Shown here: piece by piece, positions 27,324-34,592 of the stretch
How positions within the stretch are numbered: position 1 is the first letter of the stretch
Layout of the letters: the number at the start of each line of letters is the position of its first letter
Assembly: GCF_025971945.1 (NCBI RefSeq)
Contig: NZ_JAPDHW010000002.1
Location: 434,001 to 498,000, forward strand
Source of the DNA: Chryseobacterium kimseyorum
GTDB lineage: Bacteria > Bacteroidota > Bacteroidia > Flavobacteriales > Weeksellaceae
Reading direction: 5' to 3'
DNA: 64,000 bases
The notes under the pieces: generated by a model
Database searches by the model: none
Seen by the model: only the letters and a program-made list of their open reading frames with translations
Told to the model about the DNA's origin: nothing
Position numbers and translations under genes: made by a program

Positions 27324-27344
27324 TTAGCGTAAAAACAACACAAA
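27324..27344 (-). promoter_or_regulatory. Operator-like 21-bp palindrome, site O4
   Basis: On the minus strand it reads TTTGTGT, seven bases, ACGCTAA. It differs from O2 at two central bases only and ends 12 bp before the ATG at 27357. Confidence 0.65.
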
Positions 27345-27356
27345 TAAAATTTAATT

Positions 27357-27692
27357 ATGGAAGAAGACTTAAAACCCAGATTTATCGAGTCATTAAAAAG
27401 AAACAATGACCAGATCAGAGAAGACCGCGCACGAACAATTGGGGAAGATTCAGAATTGATATACAGGCGTAGGGTGGAAGATATTGAACTGAAAATAAAA
27501 AGACTGGAACGCGAACAGGAAGGTTTGATCGACATCAGTCCGCTAGACAAAAACAGTCTGACATTTGTAGATTTTCAGCCGGATGCATTCGTTCAGAAAG
27601 ACATAGAATTATCATTATTAATCAGAAATTTAAATATTCAGCTTGAAGTTTCCAGAAAAAGATTTGAGTATTTATTTGGCAAAAAATTTTAG
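27357..27692 (+). CDS. Small coiled-coil protein, first gene of the vWA operon
   Basis: This 111-residue protein is not of a family I recognise. It is highly charged, with a predicted coiled coil (about 40-65, RRVEDIELKIKRLEREQEGL) and a second helical segment near the C-terminus. It stops 2 bp before the vWA gene, and the two are surely co-transcribed. A structural or partner role for the vWA protein is likely from position only. Confidence 0.72.
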   Translation: MEEDLKPRFIESLKRNNDQIREDRARTIGEDSELIYRRRVEDIELKIKRLEREQEGLIDISPLDKNSLTFVDFQPDAFVQKDIELSLLIRNLNIQLEVSRKRFEYLFGKKF

Positions 27693-27694
27693 TT

Positions 27695-28549
27695 ATGGGA
27701 AGTACACGATACGACATGGACGCTCGTTACGACAGAGCAAAAAGAGAAGGGTATGCATCAAAATCTGCCGGTGAAATTTTCACTCAGAATGCAAAGAGAA
27801 TGGCTCACGAATCAATGAATCCAAAAGGCATTTCTTTCAGGGAATCCAGAGATTCTTCGGTTCACCCGAATTCGGTTCCTATTATTTTAGGTCTGGATGT
27901 GACCGGAAGCATGGGACATATTCCTCATGAATTAATTAAAGAAGGCCTTCCAAAATTAATGGGTGGTATTATCCAAGGTGGAGTTCCTGATCCAGCGCTT
28001 CTGTTCCTGGGAATCGGAGATCACGAATGTGACAGCTATCCTTTGCAGGTCGGTCAGTTTGAATCTGGTGATGAAGAACTGGATATGTGGCTGACAAGAA
28101 CCTATATTGAATCCGGTGGGGGCGGAAATGCCGGCGAAAGTTATTTACTGGCTTGGTATTTTGCTGCTTTTCATACCAGAACCGATGCATTTGAAAAGAG
28201 AGGTCAGAAAGGATTACTTTTCACGGTAGGCGACGAACCATGCCTGAAAACACTTCCTGCTTCAGCCATCAGAGAAATTATGGGAAGCGGCCAACAGAGT
28301 TTTAAACATACAGAATTGTTGGAAGAAGCTAAAAAGAGATATGAAGTTTTCCACATCAGTGTTCTGCATTCCGGACAGGCGGTGAATGCAGATCAGGGCT
28401 GGAAAGATTTACTTGGACAAAACTGTTTATCCATCGAAGATTACAGAGATGTTCCAAAGGTAATTAAAGAGATTGTCTGCAGCAGATTTAATGAAAATCA
28501 GTTTAAAACTAAAGATTTAGGTGATATTAATAATATTCAAATGTTCTAA
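27695..28549 (+). CDS. von Willebrand factor A domain protein
   Basis: This 284-residue cytoplasmic protein has a vWA fold with a MIDAS-type motif in ILGLDVTGSMGHI (about residues 65-77) and further acidic and Ser-rich loops (GIGDHECDSYPLQV, YIESGGGGNAGESYLLAW, FTVGDEP). vWA proteins bind metal and partner proteins. Its tight linkage (3 bp) to the PurA-like gene suggests the two act together. No signal peptide is visible. Confidence 0.8.
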   Translation: MGSTRYDMDARYDRAKREGYASKSAGEIFTQNAKRMAHESMNPKGISFRESRDSSVHPNSVPIILGLDVTGSMGHIPHELIKEGLPKLMGGIIQGGVPDPALLFLGIGDHECDSYPLQVGQFESGDEELDMWLTRTYIESGGGGNAGESYLLAWYFAAFHTRTDAFEKRGQKGLLFTVGDEPCLKTLPASAIREIMGSGQQSFKHTELLEEAKKRYEVFHISVLHSGQAVNADQGWKDLLGQNCLSIEDYRDVPKVIKEIVCSRFNENQFKTKDLGDINNIQMF

Positions 28550-28552
28550 AAA

Positions 28553-29623
28553 ATGAAAACAGCGCAAATAATTATAGGCTTAGGTTTTGGTGATGAAGGA
28601 AAAGGAATCACTACCGATTTTCTGGCTCAGCAAAATCCTGAGTCTGTGGTTATTCGTTTTTCTGGTGGACAGCAGGCGGCGCATACCGTTATGATGGATA
28701 ATAAAAAGCATATTCACTCAAGTTTTGCAAGCGGTGCTTTAAGAGGATTACCATCCTATTTTACGGAACACTGCACGATTCATCCAACTTTTCTGTTCAA
28801 CGAAATGGAAGAATTAAAGAAGAAAAACGGAAATACCGAACTTCATATTCATCCACTGGCAAAAGTTACCACGCCATTTGACGTTTTCAGCAACAGAAAA
28901 AATGTCAGAAACTTAGAACACGGAACCTGCGGGAAAGGTGTCGGAGCAACGATGAAGCGAAATGAAAGTCCGTTTAAATTATTTGCAGTTGATTTGATTG
29001 CTCCAAGATCAATGTTGATTGAAAAATTAAAAGGCATTGCCAATTATTATGGTTTTGAAGAAGGTCAGGAGATTCAAAATGCGTTACAGGATTTTTTGGA
29101 AGCAGTCGATGCCATTAACTGGAAGATTGAAGGTTATTCTTATCTGAATTCTTTAAACCATCTTATTTTTGAAGGCAGTCAGGGAATTTTACTGGATATG
29201 GATCACGGCGTTTTTCCGAACGTCACTTTTGCCAACACGACATCAAAAAACGCATCTGAAATCTGTAAATTGTTAAATATTGAAAATATCGAAATGTTTT
29301 ACGTCACGAGAAGTTATTCAACCCGCCACGGAAGCGGATGGATGAGCAATGAAAGGGAGTTGAAATTAAAAAACAATGAAGAGGAAACCTGTATTTTTAA
29401 TGAATATCAAAAGGATCTTCGCTTTGGAGATTTAGATTATAATTTATTAAATTATGCTCTGAAAGTGGATGAAGCCTATGTTGCTGCCAATAAAAAAAAT
29501 CTGGTGGTGACCTGTCTGGATCAATCGGATGTGGAATTTAAAATAGATAATCTTGATGTGAAATTTGATGAGATTTATGGTTCTTATTCTCCTTATTCAA
29601 AAGATTTTAGAAAAATTAATTGA
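28553..29623 (+). CDS. Divergent adenylosuccinate synthetase-like enzyme
   Basis: This 356-residue PurA homologue is shorter than housekeeping PurA (about 420-430). GLGFGDEGKGITTDFL replaces GxQWGDEGKGK but keeps the catalytic Asp and P-loop Lys. GGQQAAHTV replaces GGxNAGHT but keeps the His. FEGSQGILLDMDHGVFPNVT and ANTTSKNASEI are well conserved, while the C-terminal third is reduced. The conserved catalytic residues suggest GTP-dependent ligation of aspartate or another amine to a purine-like nucleotide. Changes around the IMP pocket suggest a different substrate. It is probably not the purine-biosynthesis enzyme. Confidence 0.82.
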   Translation: MKTAQIIIGLGFGDEGKGITTDFLAQQNPESVVIRFSGGQQAAHTVMMDNKKHIHSSFASGALRGLPSYFTEHCTIHPTFLFNEMEELKKKNGNTELHIHPLAKVTTPFDVFSNRKNVRNLEHGTCGKGVGATMKRNESPFKLFAVDLIAPRSMLIEKLKGIANYYGFEEGQEIQNALQDFLEAVDAINWKIEGYSYLNSLNHLIFEGSQGILLDMDHGVFPNVTFANTTSKNASEICKLLNIENIEMFYVTRSYSTRHGSGWMSNERELKLKNNEEETCIFNEYQKDLRFGDLDYNLLNYALKVDEAYVAANKKNLVVTCLDQSDVEFKIDNLDVKFDEIYGSYSPYSKDFRKIN

Positions 29624-29672
29624 TGAAAAAATATTAAGTAATTTTAAAAGAAACATTTTTACATCAGCACTA

Positions 29673-29740
29673 GATCAATAGGAATGGGCTTTAGTCTATT
29701 TTTATAATGAAAAAATTCGACGGCTTTAGCCGATACTTAC
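29673..29740. repeat. Interspersed GGGCTT/GGCTTTAGCCGA repeat, copy 2
   Basis: Diverged copy of the element at 27038-27109, sharing ATCAATAGGAA-GGGCTT and GGCTTTAGCCGA-ACTTA. It separates the PurA-like gene from the SLOG-like gene. Confidence 0.62.
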
Positions 29741-29767
29741 AGAACAACATTTAAAAATACAAATGGA

Positions 29768-30175
29768 ATGATGAAAAAAATATATGTTTTTGGAAACGGA
29801 AACTTGTCTTTGGAAAAATTTAATCAGTTTTATATTGAACGGTTAAAAGATTTCGATCTTTCCGAATGTAAATTTATCATTGGAGATTTTTGTGGAGTTG
29901 ATACTTTAATGATGGAATATCTAAAAGATAAATCTGAAAATGTAATGCTGCTTCATATCGGACAAAAACCGAGATATTTTGCCAGTACGTTTAAAACAAA
30001 AGCTGGAAAATGGGAAATTAAAGGAGACTTTATTTCTGATTTGGAACGAGACAATTATGCAATTTCAAACTGTACTCATTTTCTAGCGATTGATTTTAAT
30101 TCAGATGAAAAAAGAAAAAGCGGAACATTAAAAAATATTGAAAAGTGTCTATGTTTAAACAAAATTAGAATTTAA
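29768..30175 (+). CDS. SLOG/Rossmann-like small protein
   Basis: This 135-residue protein starts with IYVFGNGNLSLEKF and contains FIIGDFCGVDTLMMEYL, YFASTFKTKAGKWEIKGDF and SDLERDNYAISNCTHFLAID. A G-D-x-x-G-V-D loop followed by a late 'ERDxxxxxxCTHxLAID' strand resembles nucleotide-binding SLOG/DprA-like or nucleoside deoxyribosyltransferase-like proteins. The match is by pattern only. Its stop overlaps the start of the macrodomain gene by one base (TAATG), so translation is coupled. A role in binding a nucleotide or ADP-ribose-type ligand is inferred. Confidence 0.6.
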   Translation: MMKKIYVFGNGNLSLEKFNQFYIERLKDFDLSECKFIIGDFCGVDTLMMEYLKDKSENVMLLHIGQKPRYFASTFKTKAGKWEIKGDFISDLERDNYAISNCTHFLAIDFNSDEKRKSGTLKNIEKCLCLNKIRI

Positions 30176-30654
30176 TGACCATGAAAACAATAATATGTTT
30201 GAAAGGAGACGCAACAAATCCGAAGACTGAAGGAAATAAAATCATTGCCCATATCTGTAACGATATCGGTGGTTGGGGAAAAGGTTTTGTAATGGCAATT
30301 TCTAAAAGATGGAAGCTACCTGAAACTGAATATCGAAAATGGTTTCAGAGCAAAGAAAATTTTCATCTCGGTGAAATTCAGATCGTTAAAGTTGAAGAAA
30401 ATATTTTGGTTTGTAATATGATCGGTCAACATAAAACAATGACTAATTTGAAAGGAATTCCTCCAATTAGATACGAAGCAGTAGAAAAATGTTTAAATAA
30501 ACTAATTGATGAAGCTTTAAAATTAAATGCAAGTGTCCATATGCCGAGAATTGGATGCGGTTTGGCTGGAGGACGATGGGAAGAAATAGAACCAATGATT
30601 GAAAGAACATTGCTGAAAAATAACGTGGAAGTATATGTTTACGATTTTGAATAA
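30175..30654 (+). CDS. Macrodomain protein (Poa1-like)
   Basis: This 159-residue protein has a macrodomain: IIAHICNDIGGWGKGFVMAI near the N-terminus, GEIQIVKVEENILVCNMIGQ in the middle and VHMPRIGCGLAGGRWEEIEP near the C-terminus. It resembles the ADP-ribose-1''-phosphatase/Poa1 branch more than the MacroD type found at 31867. The ATG overlaps the preceding stop, and a second in-frame ATG lies two codons later. It would bind or hydrolyse ADP-ribose derivatives. Confidence 0.87.
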   Translation: MTMKTIICLKGDATNPKTEGNKIIAHICNDIGGWGKGFVMAISKRWKLPETEYRKWFQSKENFHLGEIQIVKVEENILVCNMIGQHKTMTNLKGIPPIRYEAVEKCLNKLIDEALKLNASVHMPRIGCGLAGGRWEEIEPMIERTLLKNNVEVYVYDFE

Positions 30655-30690
30655 AAATTAATTTGATATAATCTACTCTTTAAAGGTGTA

Positions 30691-30755
30691 TTGTCATTCC
30701 GTAGGAATCTAAACCGCTTTATTTTCAGTGTGTTGAGATTCCTACGGAATGACAA
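30691..30755. repeat. Perfect 20-bp inverted repeat element
   Basis: TTGTCATTCCGTAGGAATCT at 30691-30710 faces its exact complement at 30736-30755 across a 25-bp loop. It is related to the repeat at 21432 and lies between the macrodomain gene and the next gene. It has no flanking genes of its own, so it is a non-autonomous intergenic element. Confidence 0.78.
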
Positions 30756-30823
30756 ACAAAATTGCTGGTTTAAGTGCTATAATGAAAAACTGACATTCAT
30801 AAAAAAATCAAAATTTAAAAACA

Positions 30824-31225
30824 ATGAAAACAACAACACTTTACAGACCAGTCGGAGAAAAAGAAATGGTTTTAATTTTAGAAAGCAATTTCAAAAAGTT
30901 TCCGCCAAGATTAGAGTGGCAACCCATTTTCTATCCCGTTTTAGACGAAAGTTATGCCTCCGAAATTGCAGAAAAATGGAATACCAGAGATGAAGCAGGA
31001 AATTATTTAGGTTTTGTAACCCAATTGCAAATCAATATCCTGCCCAGAATGTCGGAGCAAGAAATCATAATGAGTTGTGGGTGCCGTCAGAAGAAATTAG
31101 ACAAATTTAATCAGGCAATTATTGGAAGTATTGAAGTCACAAATGTATTTATTGGGAATGATTTCAGGAAATCTGAAAACACTGAAATTGAGAATTTAAT
31201 TTTAAAATTAAAAAATGAAACTTAA
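30824..31225 (+). pseudogene. 'ADP-ribosylation/crystallin J1' family gene with a locally shifted frame
   Basis: The 133-codon frame begins with the family pattern TLYRPVGEKEMVLILES and PPRLEWQPIFYPVLDESYA, then GNYLGFVTQ. From about 31039 to 31096 the family's conserved segment is found in another frame, reading QNVGARNHNELWVPSEE. The first frame resumes at 31097 with LDKFNQAIIGSIEV. One missing base near 31038 and one extra A in 31090-31096 would restore a normal protein. As it stands, about 19 residues are scrambled and the conserved HNELWVP motif is lost. Sequencing error or real decay cannot be told apart. Confidence 0.72.
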
Positions 31226-31286
31226 ACTTAAACTTAAAAGTTATAAACAACAACTACAGGACTAGCCTCAAAAAGGATATCATATC

Positions 31287-31856
31287 ATGGCACAATATGA
31301 TGATGAAAAAATAATTGTTTACCAGTCTTATCGTAAAGAAATCGGTGAATTTGCAGTTAAAAATCAATATTTTGGCGGAGCTTTCAGTTTAGAAAGAATG
31401 ACCTAGATAAAACCCAATTTTCTTTGGATGATGTACCGAAATGGATGGGGAAGAAAGGATGGGCAGGAATATGTTTTGGCAATTCATTTAAAAATTGACG
31501 CTTTTAATAAGTACTTAGAAAATGCAGTTTATTCTTCCTACAACGAAAGGTTAGAATTATCGAAAGAAGAATGGCAAGAGCAGGTGAAAGAATCTTCCGT
31601 GAGATTGCAGTGGGATCCGGATCATGATCCTTTTGGAAATAAATTAGAGAGAAAAGCAATCCAGATTGGATTAAGAAATGATTTCATCCGGTCTTTTGCT
31701 CAGGAAGATATTATTTTAATTGAAAATATTTCAGATTTTGTGAAAGAACAATATCAATTTGTTCTTAAGGATGATTTAGATAAGTTAGTTCTTCCCGACG
31801 AGAAACAGTTGCTATTTGATGATGAAAATTTAAATAAGAAATTAAGGTTAAACTAA
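31287..31856 (+). pseudogene. DUF4291 gene with an in-frame amber codon
   Basis: The frame from the ATG at 31287 encodes a 189-residue DUF4291 protein: AQYDDEKIIVYQSYRKEIG, FAVKNQYFGGAFSLERMT, then TAG at 31404-31406 (codon 40), then IKPNFLWMMYRNGWG and the rest to 31856. The family has Trp after MT, so TGG has become TAG. No frameshift is present, and a downstream Met could only start a protein lacking the conserved N-terminus. DUF4291 function is not established to my knowledge. It lies 10 bp before the MacroD-type gene. Confidence 0.8.
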
Positions 31857-31866
31857 AATTAAAGTT

Positions 31867-32373
31867 ATGAAAATTGAGTTATTAAAAGGTGATATCACCC
31901 AAATAAATGTAGACGCTGTCGCTAACGCAGCCAACTCATCATTACTTGGTGGCGGTGGAGTTGACGGAGCCATTCATCGTGCCGGCGGGCAAAAGATTTT
32001 GGAGGAATGCAAAGAAATAAGAAACAGACAGGGAAAATGTAAAACAGGAGAAGCAGTAGTAACAACAGCCGGAAATCTTCCTGCAAAATACGTAATCCAT
32101 ACGGTTGGGCCGATTTGGAATAACAATGAAGAAGAATGTTCCGAACTTTTGGCAAATTGCTATAAAAACTCTTTAAAGTTGGCAGAGAGTCTTGGTGTGA
32201 AAACGATTTCCTTTCCCAATATCAGCACTGGAGTTTACAGATTTCCTAAAGAACGGGCTGCAAAAATTGCCGTGAAGGAAGTAAATAGTTTTGAATCTGA
32301 AATTATTGAGAAAGTAATTTTTGTTTGCTTCGATGATGAGAATGAAAAAATTTATAAACGATTATTAGAATAA
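31867..32373 (+). CDS. MacroD-type O-acetyl-ADP-ribose deacetylase
   Basis: This 168-residue macrodomain of the MacroD/YmdB class removes ADP-ribose from acidic residues and hydrolyses O-acetyl-ADP-ribose made by sirtuins. It shows [40 protein letters not shown] and [12 protein letters not shown], all binding-loop signatures. It is 4 bp upstream of the sirtuin gene, a pairing that makes chemical sense because the sirtuin product is its substrate. Confidence 0.92.
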   Translation: MKIELLKGDITQINVDAVANAANSSLLGGGGVDGAIHRAGGQKILEECKEIRNRQGKCKTGEAVVTTAGNLPAKYVIHTVGPIWNNNEEECSELLANCYKNSLKLAESLGVKTISFPNISTGVYRFPKERAAKIAVKEVNSFESEIIEKVIFVCFDDENEKIYKRLLE

Positions 32374-32377
32374 CACA

Positions 32378-33064
32378 ATGAAAAAACTAACCATACTTTC
32401 CGGTGCCGGAATTAGTGCCGAAAGCGGAATAAAAACATTCAGAGACGGAGATGGTCTCTGGGAAAATCACAGCATCACCGATGTAGCAAGTCCTGAAGGC
32501 TGGAGAAAAGACAGAGAACTGGTTCTTGAATTTTACAACCAGCGTCGCCGCCAGCTTCATGAAGTAGAACCCAATGATGCGCACAAGCTTATTGCAGAAT
32601 TAGAAAAACATTTCGAAGTTCAAATCATCACTCAGAATATCGATGATCTACATGAAAGAGCAGGGTCGACAAATATCATTCATCTTCATGGCGAATTGTT
32701 TAAATCCTGCTCGAGCAACAATAAAAGTTTGACTTACGACCAGAAAGGCGACATCAACATTGGCGACAAAGCAGAGGATGGAGCACAATTGAGACCGTTT
32801 ATCGTCTGGTTTGGAGAAGATGTTCCATTGATGAAGGAAGCTACTGAAAAAGCAAGGGAAGCCGATATTTTTCTGGTGATCGGAACTTCTTTGCAGGTTT
32901 ATCCGGCGGCAGGATTGCTTCATGATATTAAAGATGATTGTCTGTTGATCGTTATTAATCCCAATGAGACTGGTTTTGGGTATGGACAAAGAGCTGTAGT
33001 GATGAAAGAAACCGCAACAAAGGGAATGAAATTGTTGTTTGATAAACTTTTAAATTTAGCCTGA
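32378..33064 (+). CDS. SIR2-family NAD-dependent deacylase
   Basis: This 228-residue sirtuin of the CobB class has SGAGISAESGIKTFRDGDGL (NAD pocket), QNIDDLHERAGSTNIIHLHG (catalytic His) and RPFIVWFGEDVP. The Tyr/Arg pair of desuccinylases is not judged here. The zinc module (about residues 108-135) shows only one clear Cys (KSCSSNN) instead of four, so it is a zinc-poor variant. It consumes NAD and releases nicotinamide and O-acyl-ADP-ribose. The stop overlaps the start of the DraG-like gene by one base (TGATG). Confidence 0.9.
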   Translation: MKKLTILSGAGISAESGIKTFRDGDGLWENHSITDVASPEGWRKDRELVLEFYNQRRRQLHEVEPNDAHKLIAELEKHFEVQIITQNIDDLHERAGSTNIIHLHGELFKSCSSNNKSLTYDQKGDINIGDKAEDGAQLRPFIVWFGEDVPLMKEATEKAREADIFLVIGTSLQVYPAAGLLHDIKDDCLLIVINPNETGFGYGQRAVVMKETATKGMKLLFDKLLNLA

Positions 33065-34005
33065 TGGAAAATGTAATAAAATCCGGAATCTTTGGAGTAT
33101 GCGTTGGCGACGCTTTGGGCGTTCCGGTGGAATTTAATACAAGAGAAACTTTAAAAACCTTTCCTGTTGAAGATATGCGGGAATTCGGATCTTGGAATCA
33201 GCCGAAGGGCACTTGGAGCGACGATAGTTCTTTAACACTTTGTCTTGCAGAAGTATTGATAAAAGGTTACGACTTAGAAAAAATCGGAGAAAGTTTTGTA
33301 AAATGGAATAAATATGGACATTGGACCGCTCACGGAAGACTTTTCGACATTGGCGGAACAACAAGACATTCAATTGCGAGATTGATTAAGGGAGAAAGTG
33401 CAAAATTTTCAGGTAATATATTTGAAGAAGATAATGGGAATGGTTCTTTAATGAGAATTCTTCCTTTAGCTTTTTATCTTAAAAACGAAGAAAATATTAA
33501 AAAGCTATATCAAACCGTAAAAGAAGTCTCATCAATTACTCACGGGCATTTTCGTTCTGTTTTTGCGTGCTTCATCTATGTGATTTTTGCTATTGAATTG
33601 ATTAAAGGAAAAAATAAAACAGAAGCTTATGCTGATAGTCAAAAAACAGCTTTAAAATTTGCGGAAGAGCAAGGTTTCAACCCAAAAGAGATTCAACTTT
33701 TTGACAGAGTTTTAAAAAATGATATTTCAAAATATGACGAGGAAACTATTAGTTCTTCAGGCTATGTTCTTTCAAGTTTAGAAGCTTCTCTCTGGTGCTT
33801 TCTCACTACTGAAAGTTATTCTGAAGCAGTATTGAAAGCCGTGAATCTGGGAGATGATACCGATACTACCGGAGCCATCACCGGCGGAATTGCAGGGATT
33901 TATTATGGTTTTGAAAATATTCCTAAAGAATGGGTAGCTGGTTTGGTAAGAAAAGATGATATTGAAAAGCTTTGCGGCAAATTAGCGGATAAGTTAAAGA
34001 AATAA
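33064..34005 (+). CDS. ADP-ribosylglycohydrolase family protein (DraG-like)
   Basis: This 313-residue DraG/ARH-family hydrolase removes ADP-ribose from proteins or nucleic acids using two Mg ions. It has GVCVGDALGVPVEFNTRE, TWSDDSSLTLCLAE (metal site), EDNGNGSLMRILPLA and GDDTDTTGAITGGIAGIYYG (second metal site). All key acidic residues are present, so it should be active. Start and stop are coupled to the sirtuin gene; KptA follows after 10 bp. Confidence 0.92.
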   Translation: MENVIKSGIFGVCVGDALGVPVEFNTRETLKTFPVEDMREFGSWNQPKGTWSDDSSLTLCLAEVLIKGYDLEKIGESFVKWNKYGHWTAHGRLFDIGGTTRHSIARLIKGESAKFSGNIFEEDNGNGSLMRILPLAFYLKNEENIKKLYQTVKEVSSITHGHFRSVFACFIYVIFAIELIKGKNKTEAYADSQKTALKFAEEQGFNPKEIQLFDRVLKNDISKYDEETISSSGYVLSSLEASLWCFLTTESYSEAVLKAVNLGDDTDTTGAITGGIAGIYYGFENIPKEWVAGLVRKDDIEKLCGKLADKLKK

Positions 34006-34015
34006 GATACAAACC

Positions 34016-34558
34016 ATGAACGAACAGCAGAAGAAAAACACAAGCAAATTCCTGAGCTATGTTCTCAGGCATCATCCCGAACTCATCGATTTGAATTTGG
34101 ATGAAAATGGCTGGGCAAATGTTAGTGAACTGATTTCAAAGTCGGCCAACAATTCTCAAGGCTTTACTTTCGAAGAACTCGATGAAATCGTGCAGACTAA
34201 CAATAAGAGACGGTTTATTTTTAATGAAGATAAAACCAGAATCAGAGCCAATCAGGGACATTCGATTGCTATTGATCTGGCTCTGACTCCACAAGAACCG
34301 CCGGAATTTTTGTACCACGGAACAGCTCAAACTAATATCCAATCTATATTAGAAAAAGGCATCGAAAAAAGAAGCAGGCAACACGTTCATTTAAGTCAGG
34401 ATAGAGAAACTGCAACCAATGTCGGAATGCGTCATGGAAAACCGTTTGTTCTGACCATAAAAACAAAGATGATGTTTGATGATGGAGTTCAATTTTATCT
34501 TTCGGATAACAATGTCTGGCTGACAGATTTTGTTGATGCAAAATACATTTCAAAATAA
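34016..34558 (+). CDS. kptA: RNA 2'-phosphotransferase (Tpt1/KptA family)
   Basis: This 180-residue Tpt1/KptA homologue transfers an internal RNA 2'-phosphate to NAD, giving ADP-ribose 1'',2''-cyclic phosphate. It has KFLSYVLRHHPELIDLNLDE and GWANVSELI in the N-terminal lobe, then LYHGTAQTNIQSILEKGI, VHLSQDRETATNVGMRHGKP and a C-terminal NNVWLTDFV. The Arg-His-His-Arg type active-site residues appear present. It closes the ADP-ribose cluster and ends at a terminator. Confidence 0.92.
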   Translation: MNEQQKKNTSKFLSYVLRHHPELIDLNLDENGWANVSELISKSANNSQGFTFEELDEIVQTNNKRRFIFNEDKTRIRANQGHSIAIDLALTPQEPPEFLYHGTAQTNIQSILEKGIEKRSRQHVHLSQDRETATNVGMRHGKPFVLTIKTKMMFDDGVQFYLSDNNVWLTDFVDAKYISK

Positions 34559-34592
34559 AAATACGCTCCAATAATTTGAAGCGTATTTTTTT
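34558..34592. terminator. Bidirectional terminator after kptA
   Basis: ATACGCT at 34561-34567 pairs with AGCGTAT at 34580-34586, flanked by A and T runs, between convergent genes. Confidence 0.82.

Larger units (their letters stand above)
26962..27356. other. Regulatory region between the NUDIX regulator and the vWA operon
   Basis: This 395-bp gap has no gene. It holds the regulator's terminator/repeat (27038-27109), three operator-like palindromes (27203-27223, 27256-27276, 27324-27344) and a full promoter (27228-27259). Confidence 0.7.

Noticed and set aside
30691..30993. 100-codon plus-strand frame starting in the hairpin repeat
   Set aside because: It begins inside the inverted repeat and reads the crystallin J1 gene in the wrong frame.
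31218..31235. Three AAACTT repeats at the end of the crystallin J1 gene
   Set aside because: It is a short low-complexity tract in AT-rich DNA with no visible role.
31404..31406. Amber recoding (for example pyrrolysine or suppression)
   Set aside because: TAG ends normal genes such as lepA, and the two internal TAG codons replace different residues.
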